DNA of 64,000 bases from Bradysia coprophila (Eukaryota; Arthropoda; Insecta; Diptera; Sciaridae). Below the pieces are notes generated by a model that saw only the letters and a list, made by a program, of their open reading frames with translations, was not told where the DNA came from and did not search any database. The position numbers and the translations under genes were made by a program. The stretch is taken from NCBI RefSeq assembly GCF_014529535.1, contig NW_023503295.1:4125970-4189969 (forward strand), in the 5' to 3' direction. Below are positions 46,301-55,639 of this stretch, piece by piece; positions within the stretch are counted from its first letter, which is position 1, and each line of letters begins with the position of its first letter.

Positions 46301-47684
46301 TGCCTAGTGTACTGGTAGTACTCGACCTCCTCTACAACCTCATGCCAAAAGCTAAACTTAATAATTTGTCTCTCAGGAAATAAAAGTCAAAAACGAAAAT
46401 GTCGAACTTTCGATGTTAGAAAACCTCGACAGACACACCTTTTGGACCATCGGTTTCTTTGGCAGTTTTGTAGAGTTTTTAACGCTCTACATCCTGCTAG
46501 AACATTGTTTTCAGAAATACTCTCAACTTTCCGAGTTATGACCATTTGAAAGTTAAAGTCGTCCGGGGGGACTTCTTCCCGGGCACCTTCGGATCCATCA
46601 ACCATATGCCTGGACTTAGTTTTCAATGATCTACGTTTTCCGCACACAGGCTATCGCGGCCCTTAAAATTCTAAAAATTCGATACGCCCTACTACTTGGG
46701 AAACTTAGGACTAATTGTCTACTTTACGAACCTGTGAACAGATACTTTGAATCTGCACTGAACGCGGTATCCCAAATCCAATATCTCGCATTTTCAGCAT
46801 CCTTTAATTCACATACCAACTTGAAGTCAGATGTCCTCCACACTTTGGCTGTAGAGTCTCCAGCTGTTGTCACCAAATATCTGCAACAAAATTTTTCTAC
46901 TTGACAACCCCCCAATCTAACCAGCAAAGCATAACCGAAACTTACTGAGAGTCCGGACTAAATTTACATCGTAGCGCATATCGTTTGTGCGCTTCGATTT
47001 TCAATTTCGGTTGCAAATTACTCAGTCGTCCATCTTTCGTCGACGATAGGCTCCAAATGTAACAATTTCCCTTATTGTTGACCGACGCCAAGTACATTCC
47101 GTCCGGACTGATAGCAATATCTTGAATGGAAGCATCGTTTTCTGGAAACAATTGCTCGTGCAAGTCTGAATTGATGTCCCACAAATAAATGCAACCGTTC
47201 TGCGAACCGATAGCCATTTCCACTTCGTTGGGATGAAGTACAACGGCATTCACTGGCGTTTGGCAATCGAATACTCGTTTACAATTTTGTGAATTCATTT
47301 CCCATAAACGAACCCGACAATCTTCACCGCCCGTATACATCCACTTGCCGTCTTCTTGAAATCCTACTCGATTCACATTTTTTGACACTCGTTCGAAATT
47401 CACTAGCGGCATATTTGTTGTCAAATCGTACAGTCGAATATGTTGGTAGCCGCATGAAGCGAGTATCTTCTTATCGGATGTTATATCCAATGCGTTGATT
47501 TGCTAGAGAAGTGGTGAATGTTGAGTTAAATTGATTGGTTCGTTTTAGCACTTCAACTTACTGAATCCGAGTGAGAAATTGTTCGCACACATTTCCCGGT
47601 GTCTGCTAACCAGATTTTAATTGTATGGTCGTATCCTCCGGTTGCCAAAAGTAGTTGATCCTTTTCTTCATGTGGATAGGACAT
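43390..47684 (-). CDS. Lst8: Lst8 (mLST8), WD40 subunit of TOR complexes
   Basis: Four minus-strand exons: 47562-47684, 46946-47502, 46732-46880 and 43390-43496. They join in frame to 936 nt (311 residues, family normal about 313-326). Recognisable WD40 blades include LLLATGGYDHTIKIW, ASCGYQHIRLYDL, MYTGGEDCRVRLWEM, AIGSQNGCIYLWDI, the family signature NNKGNCYIWSL, and the final EREYYGHQKAVTALAF. Lst8 stabilises the TOR kinase domain in TORC1 and TORC2. ATG 47684 was chosen because it matches the usual N-terminus; an in-frame ATG exists upstream at 47792. The last intron is 3235 bp and holds two giant fold-back elements (43731-45315 and 45786-46691). Confidence 0.97.
43731..45315. mobile_element. 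1.59 kb giant fold-back element in Lst8 intron 3
   Basis: Nearly the whole element is self-complementary, from CTTAAGAGTCATATCGCC to its reverse complement, with the centre near 44510 (AGCAAATATTGGTCCAATTG beside CCGTTTGCTCCCACTTGATC). Single-arm copies occur at 23843-24890 and 26765-27180. No target duplication was clear and no transposase frame is present. Short open frames in the arms are mirror images. Confidence 0.9.
45786..46691. mobile_element. 906 bp fold-back hAT-type MITE in Lst8 intron 3
   Basis: Inverted arms of about 320 bp start TAGGGCGTATCGAATTTT at both ends. The exact 8 bp duplication CTACTTGG flanks it (45778-45785, 46692-46699). The TAGGG end (A at position 2, G at 5) and the 8 bp duplication fit hAT. 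The element ends 40 bp from exon 3 of Lst8. A diverged arm lies at 7287-7672. The two 86-residue open frames in the arms are mirror copies and are not genes. Confidence 0.93.
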
Positions 47685-47799
47685 TATGCACTTTAAGAAA
47701 ATTTGACGCTCCTTTTTTACAATTTTTCGTATTTCTTTGGTATTTTCGTCTAAAGTTTTATGTTTTGCAATCACTTTTTTACTGATCTGCAAATCTGTC

Positions 47800-48181
47800 T
47801 TTCAAAATATTTCAAACCATGACATTACATGTCAAATTTACTTTATTCTTCGTACTTTGTACTTTACGTACTTTTCTGTTGCTTCAGCTGCTTTTATTGT
47901 ATGGCGGTTGGGGAACATTTTTTCAGTAAGGTCTGGTGAAAATCAGGTATTTTGAAGTAACATACATTCATTCAGGTATGATGTGATTTCATTTTCTTAC
48001 GGTATTTCCTCGGCATTTGCTGCCAGGCGTGTAAGAATAGGCAAAGATTCACAATCACATAACCTTCACAGCAATTTGAATTTATTCAACCAGAATCAAA
48101 TCATAAACCAACCAATCAACTCAGAGAATAACCAAAATTCAATCATGTATCAGTCCGAAACAGAAGAACAAGAAGATTTTT
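47800..48181. other. 5' flank of Lst8; no gene confirmed
   Basis: Contains a short open frame (47983 onward) with an Asn/Gln-rich stretch that is interrupted by the LTR element at 48187. No recognised domain. Confidence 0.3.
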
Positions 48182-48186
48182 GGGTC

Positions 48187-48362
48187 TGTCATAACTATTC
48201 ACTACACAAATTGGAAACAATTCACTTGGGGATGTTGTCCCCTGAACTTCTTGTTCAACCATCTTTTTATTAATCCTATCTTCTTCTTCTATCGTCTTAC
48301 AACAGTCTCCTTAGATTCAATTCATTCTAAAAGCCTTCTTGATCATTGTCAGATTCCTAACA
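48187..48362 (-). repeat. LTR (3' LTR in element orientation)
   Basis: 176 bp TG...CA repeat; paired with 50549-50724. Confidence 0.9.
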
Positions 48363-48499
48363 TACTCCCACCTTGACCTTAAATAATGTCATCATTATTA
48401 AGGTCAACCAATAATGCCACCAGCGTGTGCGACTGAGCCAATATGATTTGCTTTTGCTTTAACAGTCTACACGTCACGTTGTACGTTCTTTAACTGGAT

Positions 48500-49060
48500 G
48501 TCTTCGCCAGATGACCATTGACTAAACCAATCTTGATGAATCATTTTCCTGTCATCATTGGATGCTGTCAGATTGCCACTGACCAAATCAATCTTGATGA
48601 ACCATTTTCTTGTCATCATTGGATGCTGTCAGATTGCTACTGACCAAACCAATCTTGATGAACTATTTTCTTGTCATCATTGGATGCTGCCAGATTGCCA
48701 CTGACCAAACCAATCTTGATGAACCATTTTCACAGACATTTCTGCACTTGAACTATTTTCTTGTCATCATTGGATGCTGCCAGATTGCCACTGACCAAAC
48801 CAATCTTGATGAACTATTTTCTTGTCATCATTGGATGCTGCCAGATTGCCACTGACCAAACCAATCTTGATGAACTATTTTCACAGACATTTCTGCACTT
48901 GAACTATTTTCTTGTCATCATTGGATGCTGCCAGATTACCACTGACCAACCCAATCTTGATGAACTATTTTCTTGTCATCATTGGATGCTGCCAGATTGC
49001 CACTGAGCAAACCAATCTTGATGAACCATTTTCACAGACATTTCTGCACTTTCTTCTTCT
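48500..49060. repeat. 60 bp tandem repeat with 151 bp higher-order unit
   Basis: About nine copies of a unit containing CATTGGATGCTG(C/T)CAGATT and CCAATCTTGATGAAC. A 31 bp spacer (CACAGACATTTCTGCACTTG) after every second unit gives a 151 bp super-repeat. Open frames here are repeat artefacts. Confidence 0.9.
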
Positions 49061-49124
49061 TCGAATGTTAGATCTTTTGATGAACTGTCTGGCTTCAGCG
49101 AAACACTGAATTGTGGGTGAATCT

Positions 49125-49232
49125 AATTTGTGTCTACTGCACAACCAACGGACCAACGATGTGTGACTACTGCACAACCAACGGAACAACGATTTGTGAC
49201 TACTGCACAACCAACGGGACAACGATTTGAAA
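49125..49232. repeat. 33 bp tandem repeat
   Basis: Three units of GTGACTACTGCACAACCAAC plus GGAACAACGATTT. Confidence 0.85.
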
Positions 49233-50548
49233 GTTTTCTTAGACCGAATCAATTTGACAAATTTCAAGGTTTCTTGAAAGATAAATACTGCCTGTGTCCA
49301 ATCCACACTCGGGTGAGCTGACTCCGGACACATCCCCAGTAAATATCTTACCTCTACTCTTTATCTCCATCGAAAATGGATACTGATGGTTCTATATCCA
49401 ACGGCCACATTTGTCAACTAACTGATGTCTTAACCAACCAATAATTATACTTCATTCACAGGAACTGAACGCTTTGGATTTTTACACAACAAACTAACTT
49501 TACTTTGTCAACAGACAAACCCTTTTCTTTATGAAGTAGTTGTAGCGTTTCCTCGTGTTGTTGAACCTTGCATTCGAATGTATCTTTCCAACCGATTGCA
49601 TCATACCGTTTCCACAACCAACTTAAGTATACCTTGGTTCACCTCCAACTGAAGTTCACAACCGACTGGACCATAACCTTGTCCATGACAAACTGTACTA
49701 CGTTTTGTTTTCCACGAATTTATGTTGATTCTTGTATGGCGGTGTGAAGTACCTGGGGCAACTATGAAGGCATTTGTCTTTTTTCTTATCCTTCAAGCAA
49801 CTTCAGCATTTTTTTTTCTTTTTTCTCTCTTAGTAACTTCAGCAGTTCAATTTAGCCTTCAACTAATATAACTTCAGCTTCTTATTACGCCTAAAACAAC
49901 TTTCGCCCTTCTTTTTTTCCTGTATTTAACTAACTTCAGCTCCTTTAACTAACTTCGTCCTCAAAAAGCTTCAGCTCTTACATTTTGCCTTCCGCTAACT
50001 TCCTCAACTTCGTCTAGAATCAAACGACCCCCAATATAACCCATAGCTACACCACTCCCGAATCATGTTTAAAATAAAATTATTCACGCCAATAAACCAC
50101 AAGTTTACATAAGCTAATATAAACTTGTGAAAAATCGTAATGAAAAATTGTATTTGTGACAATTATCACTGCATTTATCACTAATCGCCATTTCGAACAA
50201 AAAACTAGTTAACCTAAATACCAGTCCCTAGCTTTCTTACCCAGACCTTCCCATCAACGACACCATTACTCACCACCCAATTCGTCTTGACTCGGACCAC
50301 CTATGCTTTTGCTTGTCTGAACGTTCAACGTAGCATACAACGATTTTGACTTTCTCAGCGATTGTAACCCGCATTTCGTACTATTCGTACTGCAAACCAT
50401 TGTCAAGCCAACCAAATGTCCATCTAGCCGACCACACGTATGTCGAGCCAACCAAATGTTTCGTTTATTTTGATCACTAAACCACTATATGAGACCAAGA
50501 ACTGGAGCTACAATCTCTATTGAGATTGTTTTTACCAACTGCGCCACT

Positions 50549-50724
50549 TGTCACAACTATTCACTACACAAATTGGAAACAATTCACTTGGGGATGTTGT
50601 CCCCTGAACTTCTCGTTCAACCATCTTTTTATTAATCCTATCTTCTTCTTCTATCGTCTTACAACAGTCTCCTTAGATTCAATTCATTCTAAAAGCCTTC
50701 TTGATCATTGTCAGATTCCTAACA
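50549..50724 (-). repeat. LTR (5' LTR in element orientation)
   Basis: 176 bp direct copy of 48187-48362, followed on the plus strand by the duplication GGGTC. Confidence 0.9.
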
Positions 50725-50729
50725 GGGTC

Positions 50730-51052
50730 CCTTTGCCATACCAAACATTTCTAACAAAGCAGGAGGTTTCCTAAGGAGCAGATTAAAATGGAAAGTCACA
50801 TTCACACCAGGCGTTAAAGTTCAAAATATGTTGAATGGAGTGAAAGATAAAGAAAACAAAGAACCTGCGGGAATTTATAATGTTCCTTGCAATTCATGTG
50901 ACGAAATATACATCGGCGAATCAAAAAGAGTATCAAACAGGATAGAAGCTCACAAAGACAATGTCCGACGTTACGAATACAATAAATCAGCCATAGCTAG
51001 ACACAAAGAGTTGAAAATCTTGTCTGTAGCAGGTAACTTTGTCTACAAGTAA
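50730..51052 (+). pseudogene. GIY-YIG nuclease fragment of a Penelope-like retroelement
   Basis: An open frame encodes RLKWKVTFTPGVKVQNML, then the GIY-YIG domain: PAGIYNVPCNSCDEIYIGES, with the catalytic-type RIEAH and SAIARH segments. The Cys pair between GIY and YIG is typical of Penelope-like elements, where this nuclease follows the reverse transcriptase. No reverse transcriptase is seen; the left side is cut by the LTR insertion at 48187-50724 and the C-terminus is truncated. A fragment, not a host gene. Confidence 0.75.
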
Positions 51053-51053
51053 T

Positions 51054-51515
51054 CTACAATAGCTGCCACTGGCTGGTCTCTGTACCGTCTGAATGGTATG
51101 CCAGTCGGAAGTATACCGTAGCCGTTTGGAAAATCCACAGTTCGAACATGAAACCCATTTGCTGAACTGCGACTCTCTTCCGGTCGATTTCTGCGTCTTG
51201 CATGTAGCCGTACCAGCTTTTCACCTCGTACACCACATTACCAACCTGTGCGTCCGGCAAATATCTTCGACTGGAACCTTCGTAGTCTTTATACTCGAAC
51301 GATGGTACAGCCACTGTTTCGATATTCCCTTCCGCCATCGTTTCCAGCAACACATTGTAGAGTCAGTTCTCGTAGCCTTGGAACGTCGTTTTCTTTCCAG
51401 ACGGCCACACAAACTGTTTGTGAGCGAAACTGGATCGAATACATTTGGCTCGAATTTCCGGATTTTGTATTGCGTTATAGTGTTTCATGCTTTTGGCCTC
51501 AAACAACTGTAGCTT
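51054..51515 (-). pseudogene. Virus-type PD-(D/E)XK endonuclease fragment
   Basis: The minus frame contains KQFVWPSGKKTTFQGYEN, then a TGA stop, then continues in the same frame with VPSFEYKDYEGSSRRYLPDA, YEVKSWYGY and VAVQQMGFMFELWIF. The order (QGYE, an RRY-x-PD motif, an EVKS-W motif, a GF-x-F-x-LWIF strand) matches endonuclease domains that I know mainly from large DNA viruses and their relatives; the acidic residues and Lys of PD...EVK fit the nuclease core. The internal stop and lack of flanking genes suggest a decayed integrated copy. The source virus or element is not identified. Confidence 0.6.
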
Positions 51516-51555
51516 TCTGCCGTCACATCAACAGTTACTCTACCATTGAAAAGTA

Positions 51556-51879
51556 TTCGATCATTGAGTGTTTTCAGTGTAAATTGACAAACTTTGAGAG
51601 GGCGCCAAAAATCGAAATGGTACCGGATTTTCACGAAAGATGGCGCATTCGATAGCTTGATCCTTAATCTTTAAACGAAAAATATAAAAAATATGTTCAC
51701 CAAATATGAAAATTTGGAGAATTTTCAATTTTCCCGGAAGGTCTGCATGGCCTGGTAACAACTTTGCAGAGCAGACCTTTGCAAAAATTAGGATCAGGTG
51801 CTTAATTGATATCTCGCCAAAATTTAGGCTAGATGCACTCAAATTCATCGTATTGGGGTACGTCATACAAATCATTCCA
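51556..51879. other. No feature recognised
   Basis: Between the endonuclease and reverse transcriptase fragments; no gene or repeat identified. Confidence 0.3.
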
Positions 51880-52350
51880 GTATTCTTATCGTTGCAGTCT
51901 TTAGGACTTTACCAATGCGATATTCTTCTTCTTCTTTTTCAGCCTGTTTGTATACACTGCTAGATGTAAGTCTCCCATTTTCTTTCCATTTCGAACGGTC
52001 CATTGCGTCTTGTTGCCGTTTAGAATGATGGTTTTGGTCCACTTTAAAGATGCGACTTTTGTCTGTTGTCGTATCCATTGGTTTGTCTTTCTGTCTCTGA
52101 CCGTAAAGCCAAGCATACTTCTTTCCGTGGCTCTTTGTGCTACTCTCAGTTTATTTTCAGATGATTTTGTTAAAGTCAAAGTCTCCGCTCCATACGTTAG
52201 CACTGGAAGGACACACAAATTGAATACTTTCCGTTTTAGATTTTATTATTCATTTTGCTTTTGAAAATTAGTTTGAGTTTCCCGAAAACAGCCCATCCAA
52301 GGCCTATCCTACGCCTGATTTCAGCAGTCTGGTTTGCAAGACCTAATTTC
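51880..52350 (-). pseudogene. RTE-type reverse transcriptase C-terminal fragment
   Basis: Minus-strand segments read IRRRIGLGWAVFGKLK, then after a frame break VLPVLTYGAETLTLTK, KLRVAQRATERSMLGF, VRDRKTNQWIRQQTKV. This series is the conserved C-terminal part of RTE-type non-LTR reverse transcriptases. The frame is broken by a stop/shift near 52225-52245 and is truncated on both sides. Confidence 0.8.
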
Positions 52351-52385
52351 AGTTTTATGACCAAGGTAGCTTGGCGAAAAATTTT

Positions 52386-52432
52386 CGAACGATAATATCG
52401 TTTTTTGAACTACATTATCGTCTAAAAATAGT
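52386..52432. repeat. Fragment of ATATCG palindrome family
   Basis: CGAACGATAATATCGTTTTT and a degenerate second unit, as in 14985-16435. Confidence 0.7.
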
Positions 52433-52796
52433 ATATTTCGTACCTCGCCTTCGGCTCTGTCTGGAAAGCTCTCACACGCTAAAAAAGACTTTTAGTCCGT
52501 AGTACGAATAATATTTTTCACATCCGACGGAGAAAAAACGTGACGAAGTCCTAGGTATGAAATAGTAAATTTTGTTACGAGTGATGAAAAGTTGAATTTT
52601 TCGGTACTAGTCGTAAGCTTGTCCTAACGAGGCGGAGCTTTCATCACGAGTCACAAACGACGATTTTTGTGCTTGAAAACTGAAATGATACGAAACCATA
52701 ACACCATTAACATAGAAATCACTCTACAGCCATTTCAACAACAAAACATGCACACTTGATCGCGGCCGGAATAGTTATTTATGTAACGTGATGTAT

Positions 52797-52992
52797 ATGT
52801 GTGAGTGTTTTCTCGCACGCGATGTTCGTTTGTCTTACGAGCAACGCGAGTAAGACAAGAACATCAAAGTGCGAGAAAACACTCACACATATATACATCC
52901 AGTTACATACAACGTTTTATGCATGCGATGTTTCTCGTTTCAGTGCGAGAAAAGTTTTCTCGCACGCGATGAGAAACATCGTGTTGCATAAA
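52797..52992. repeat. Two adjacent palindromes with TCGCAC/GTGCGA arms
   Basis: 52797-52891: GTGTGAGTGTTTTCTCGCAC ... GTGCGAGAAAACACTCACAC with apex TTACGAGCAACGCGAGTAA. 52905-52992: TTTTATGCA...TGCATAAAA with internal GATGTTTCTCG and CGAGAAAAGTTTTCTCG. Related ends occur in the palindromes at 55138 and 60465. Confidence 0.85.
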
Positions 52993-53334
52993 AATATATA
53001 TGAAAATTAATTTTTGGCAGGAGAGAGCGGTCGAGAAAGTACTTTTTGCAACTAAATGACGGAAATCAACTCTTTCTAGCGTAGTAGTCGATAGCATAAG
53101 AGTCCACTTTTTTTAACAATGCGACAGATGTGCGAGAAAAGAGTTTGTCGTCCGACAGGTGTGCGAGAAATTTTTTTTCTCGCACTGTTTTTGTGAACAT
53201 TGATCAATGGAACAAGGCAATAAGAGTAGTCGACAAGTCAGTTTCAATATTCATTCATTTAATGAAATTCCAGTATTGCATTATAATATCTCGAATATTA
53301 CAAAATTAACAGGCGAAAGTTAAGTAAATGATCC

Positions 53335-54891
53335 TTAAAAAGGCTTGCCGTGAAACGTACGATAAAAATTGAATGTACAATTGTTGAATTCAGATTTTGT
53401 AAAATTTGGAAGGACAGGCGTTTCAGGAGCATCCGAAGAATCTGCACCAGCAGATGCGCCCTCAATTATTGTAATTGATTGTGACATTGTACGGCTGGTA
53501 TTGCCGGTCGTATCGGAATCGGATGCAGTTCCGATCATCCGAATTTGTTTTGAAGCGAAACTAGCACCATGTGCATCCTCTCGATCAATATTTTCGATGA
53601 GCGCAGCAGAAATACCGTCACTTAAACCGGTGATGTTGAGATTAATTTCTTTGGGAGCTGAATCACCCAAATTAGCGACAACGTCATGAGAAGTGGTACT
53701 TGTAGATGGAAAAACGGTGTTGCTTGCAGATGGAATAGCGGTGGTGCTTGTAGATGGAAAAACGGTGTTGCTTGCAGATGGAATAGCGGTGGTGCTTGTA
53801 GATGGAATAGCGGTGTTGCTTGTAGATGGAATAGCGGTGTTGCTTGTAGATGGAATAGCACTCATCGCATTGCTCGACGAAGAACGTTGAAAAGGTACAC
53901 CTCCGAAAATTTGTGCAGAAATTTTGCGTTTGCTTGTTGCAGATGACTGCACATATCCGGCTGCAACTTTGCCCGATCGCCAACCAAACTGTCGTTTAAT
54001 GACATAAAGATCCGCACCAGCATCAGCCAACAATGTAGCTGAACTCCGTCGAAAACAATGTCCTGTGTACAAAGCTGGTGCATCCAAACCGCAAAACGTA
54101 GCAATTCGTTTGGGTATCGCCCCAACGGTATTGATGCCAACTGCCTGAGTTGTACACTGCCCATTCCGGTAACACACAAAGAATCGATCATGAGGCGTAT
54201 GTGACTTTCGTAACAACATGTATTTTCGCACGATGCCCAATAAATTGTATCTCAAACCGCCTTCTGTGATAGCGAAATCTCTTGGATCGTAGTTTTTTGT
54301 GTCCCCGATGTAAACATGCAAGTAGTCACCGCGATCAACAACATCTTTCACCGACATTTTTGCCAATTCAGCCCGACGACATCCTCCACCGATACCGATA
54401 ATTAATGCCGCCTGTGATATAAACACCAATAAGCTGTCGTTCATTAATCGAAAAACATTAAAATTTTACCTTCATCATTAAAAATTTATTGTCATCTGCC
54501 TCCATGATGAACTTGTTGAAATCGTCGCCCGTCAAAATGCTCGAAATGCAATGAGTCCATGAAATTTGCTGATATCGACGCGTCGTTCCTTGTATATCAT
54601 GCATTTCAGCTTCGAATACTCGCTCCAAACAGTTGAAGACTTCATAATCTTCGATTTTTTGTTGAAATAACACAACATCACGTTTTCTGAAATGACTTTC
54701 ACTCTTTTTTCTTCACACCAACCACAAAACTTTTTGTACACCTTTTCATAATTCAATTTGGATTTTTTCGGCAAAGTTTTTTCAATAGCCTCTGCGGCCG
54801 ACCGCTCAATATCTGAGCATTCCGATTCATCGCTGAATGCAATATCTGCATCAATTATTATTTGATTATTTTCGCTGTTGCTGTCCGCCAT
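53335..54891 (-). CDS. Crypton-like tyrosine recombinase (frame-shifted)
   Basis: Two minus-strand exons, 54470-54891 and 53335-54411, are joined by a canonical 58 bp intron. The catalytic region carries GGGCRRAEL (first Arg), TGHCFRRSSATLLADAG (His-x-x-Arg) and YVQSS (nucleophilic Tyr), the order found in tyrosine recombinases; the N-terminal part (KKFCGWCEEKRVKVISENVM) resembles the core-binding domain of Crypton and KIAA1958-type proteins. A one-base deletion near 54532-54545 breaks exon 1. The C-terminal half has a tandem SerThr repeat (AIPSTSNT units). It may be a Crypton DNA transposon copy or a domesticated derivative; no terminal repeats were found. Confidence 0.78.
53692..53865 (-). 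repeat. 24 bp coding minisatellite in the recombinase gene
   Basis: About seven in-frame units (plus strand GTAGATGGAATAGCGGTGTT and variants) encode the repeat (A/V)(I/F)PS(T/A)S(N/T)T. Confidence 0.9.
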
Positions 54892-54899
54892 GACTCACA

Positions 54900-55530
54900 C
54901 CTCGCGTCGTTTGATTTACACTGAAATAAAACGACGTTGTCGCAGCTACAACGCCGTCAGCATAAAATAAAGGATTGCTGCGATCGGAATAGTGTAAAAT
55001 GATTATATCACATTATGGTCGAGTTGTGGTTCAAGTGAAAATTATTATAAAACGACAAAATGTTCCAAATAAATTAATCATTTCGCTTAGAAAGAGTTGA
55101 TTTCCGTCATCTGTTGCAAAAAACGTTGTTCCTAACACGGTAGATATGCCGGTATTTTCTCGCACACGATGTCTTCTCGACCTCGGCTTCGCCTCGGGTC
55201 GAGAATCAACATCTAGTGCGAGAAAATACCTTCATATCTACCTTGTTAGGAAAATAACTATTCTTGGCCGCAAATACCTCTCTCTGAGAAGTACAGAAAA
55301 ATTGAACTTTTCGATCGTAGAATGCGTGTCGAAATCCGTCTAATTTCAGTCTTCAAGCAGAAAAACTATATTATTGGTCACAAAATGAAATTATTCGTCA
55401 TAAATAGTTATTTATGTATCTGTTTTGGACGATTGTTTTTAGGCAATTTCGCTTGTTGTAGCCCGAACGAAGTGAGGGCTACATGCGAAAGTGCCTAAAA
55501 TCAAGCGTCCAAAACAGATACTCAAAAAAT
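54900..55530. repeat. Two CpG-apex palindromes
   Basis: 55138-55256: GGTAGATATGCCGGTATTTT ... AAATACCTTCATATCTACC with inner CTCGCACACGA/CTAGTGCGAG and apex GACCTCGGCTTCGCCTCGGG. 55425-55525: GTATCTGTTTTGGACG ... CGTCCAAAACAGATAC with TTAGGCA.TTTCGC/GCGAAAGTGCCTAA and apex GCCCGAACGAAGTGAGGGC. Both are near-perfect hairpins. No gene recognised elsewhere. Confidence 0.85.
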
Positions 55531-55599
55531 TTTTCATGTAAGGGGTCGAAAACCTGAGAAAAATATCGAAACTCCCTCATTTTCGGCCCCGACACATGA

Positions 55600-55633
55600 A
55601 AACGATATTATCGTTCCTGACGATATCGACCGT
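55600..55633. repeat. ATATCG palindrome fragment
   Basis: ACGATATTATCGTTCCTGAC followed by GATATCGACCGTG, identical in layout to the end of the 14985-16435 cluster. Confidence 0.75.
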
Positions 55634-55639
55634 GTTGTA

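Larger units (their letters stand above)
48187..50724 (-). mobile_element. Non-coding LTR retrotransposon (copia-type), minus orientation
   Basis: Two 176 bp terminal repeats (48187-48362, 50549-50724) differ at about two positions and are flanked by the exact 5 bp duplication GGGTC (48182-48186, 50725-50729). On the minus strand the LTR begins TGTTAGGAATC and is preceded by the purine tract AAGGTGGGAG, as in Ty1/copia elements. The 2.19 kb interior has no gag or pol; it holds tandem repeats (48500-49050, 49130-49230). Just inside the other LTR is GTGGCGCAGTTGG (minus), resembling a tRNA D-arm/A box. It is a non-autonomous, young insertion. Confidence 0.88.

Noticed and set aside
45830-46647. 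Two 86-residue frames with almost the same protein on opposite strands
   Set aside because: They are mirror images in the inverted arms of the 45786-46691 element.
48610-49109. Repeated frames beginning MSSLDA
   Set aside because: Tandem 60 bp repeat inside a non-coding LTR element; the repetition of the frame follows the 151 bp period.
53686-53946. Plus-strand frames with repeated CRWNSG-type sequence
   Set aside because: Antisense of the in-frame minisatellite in the recombinase gene.
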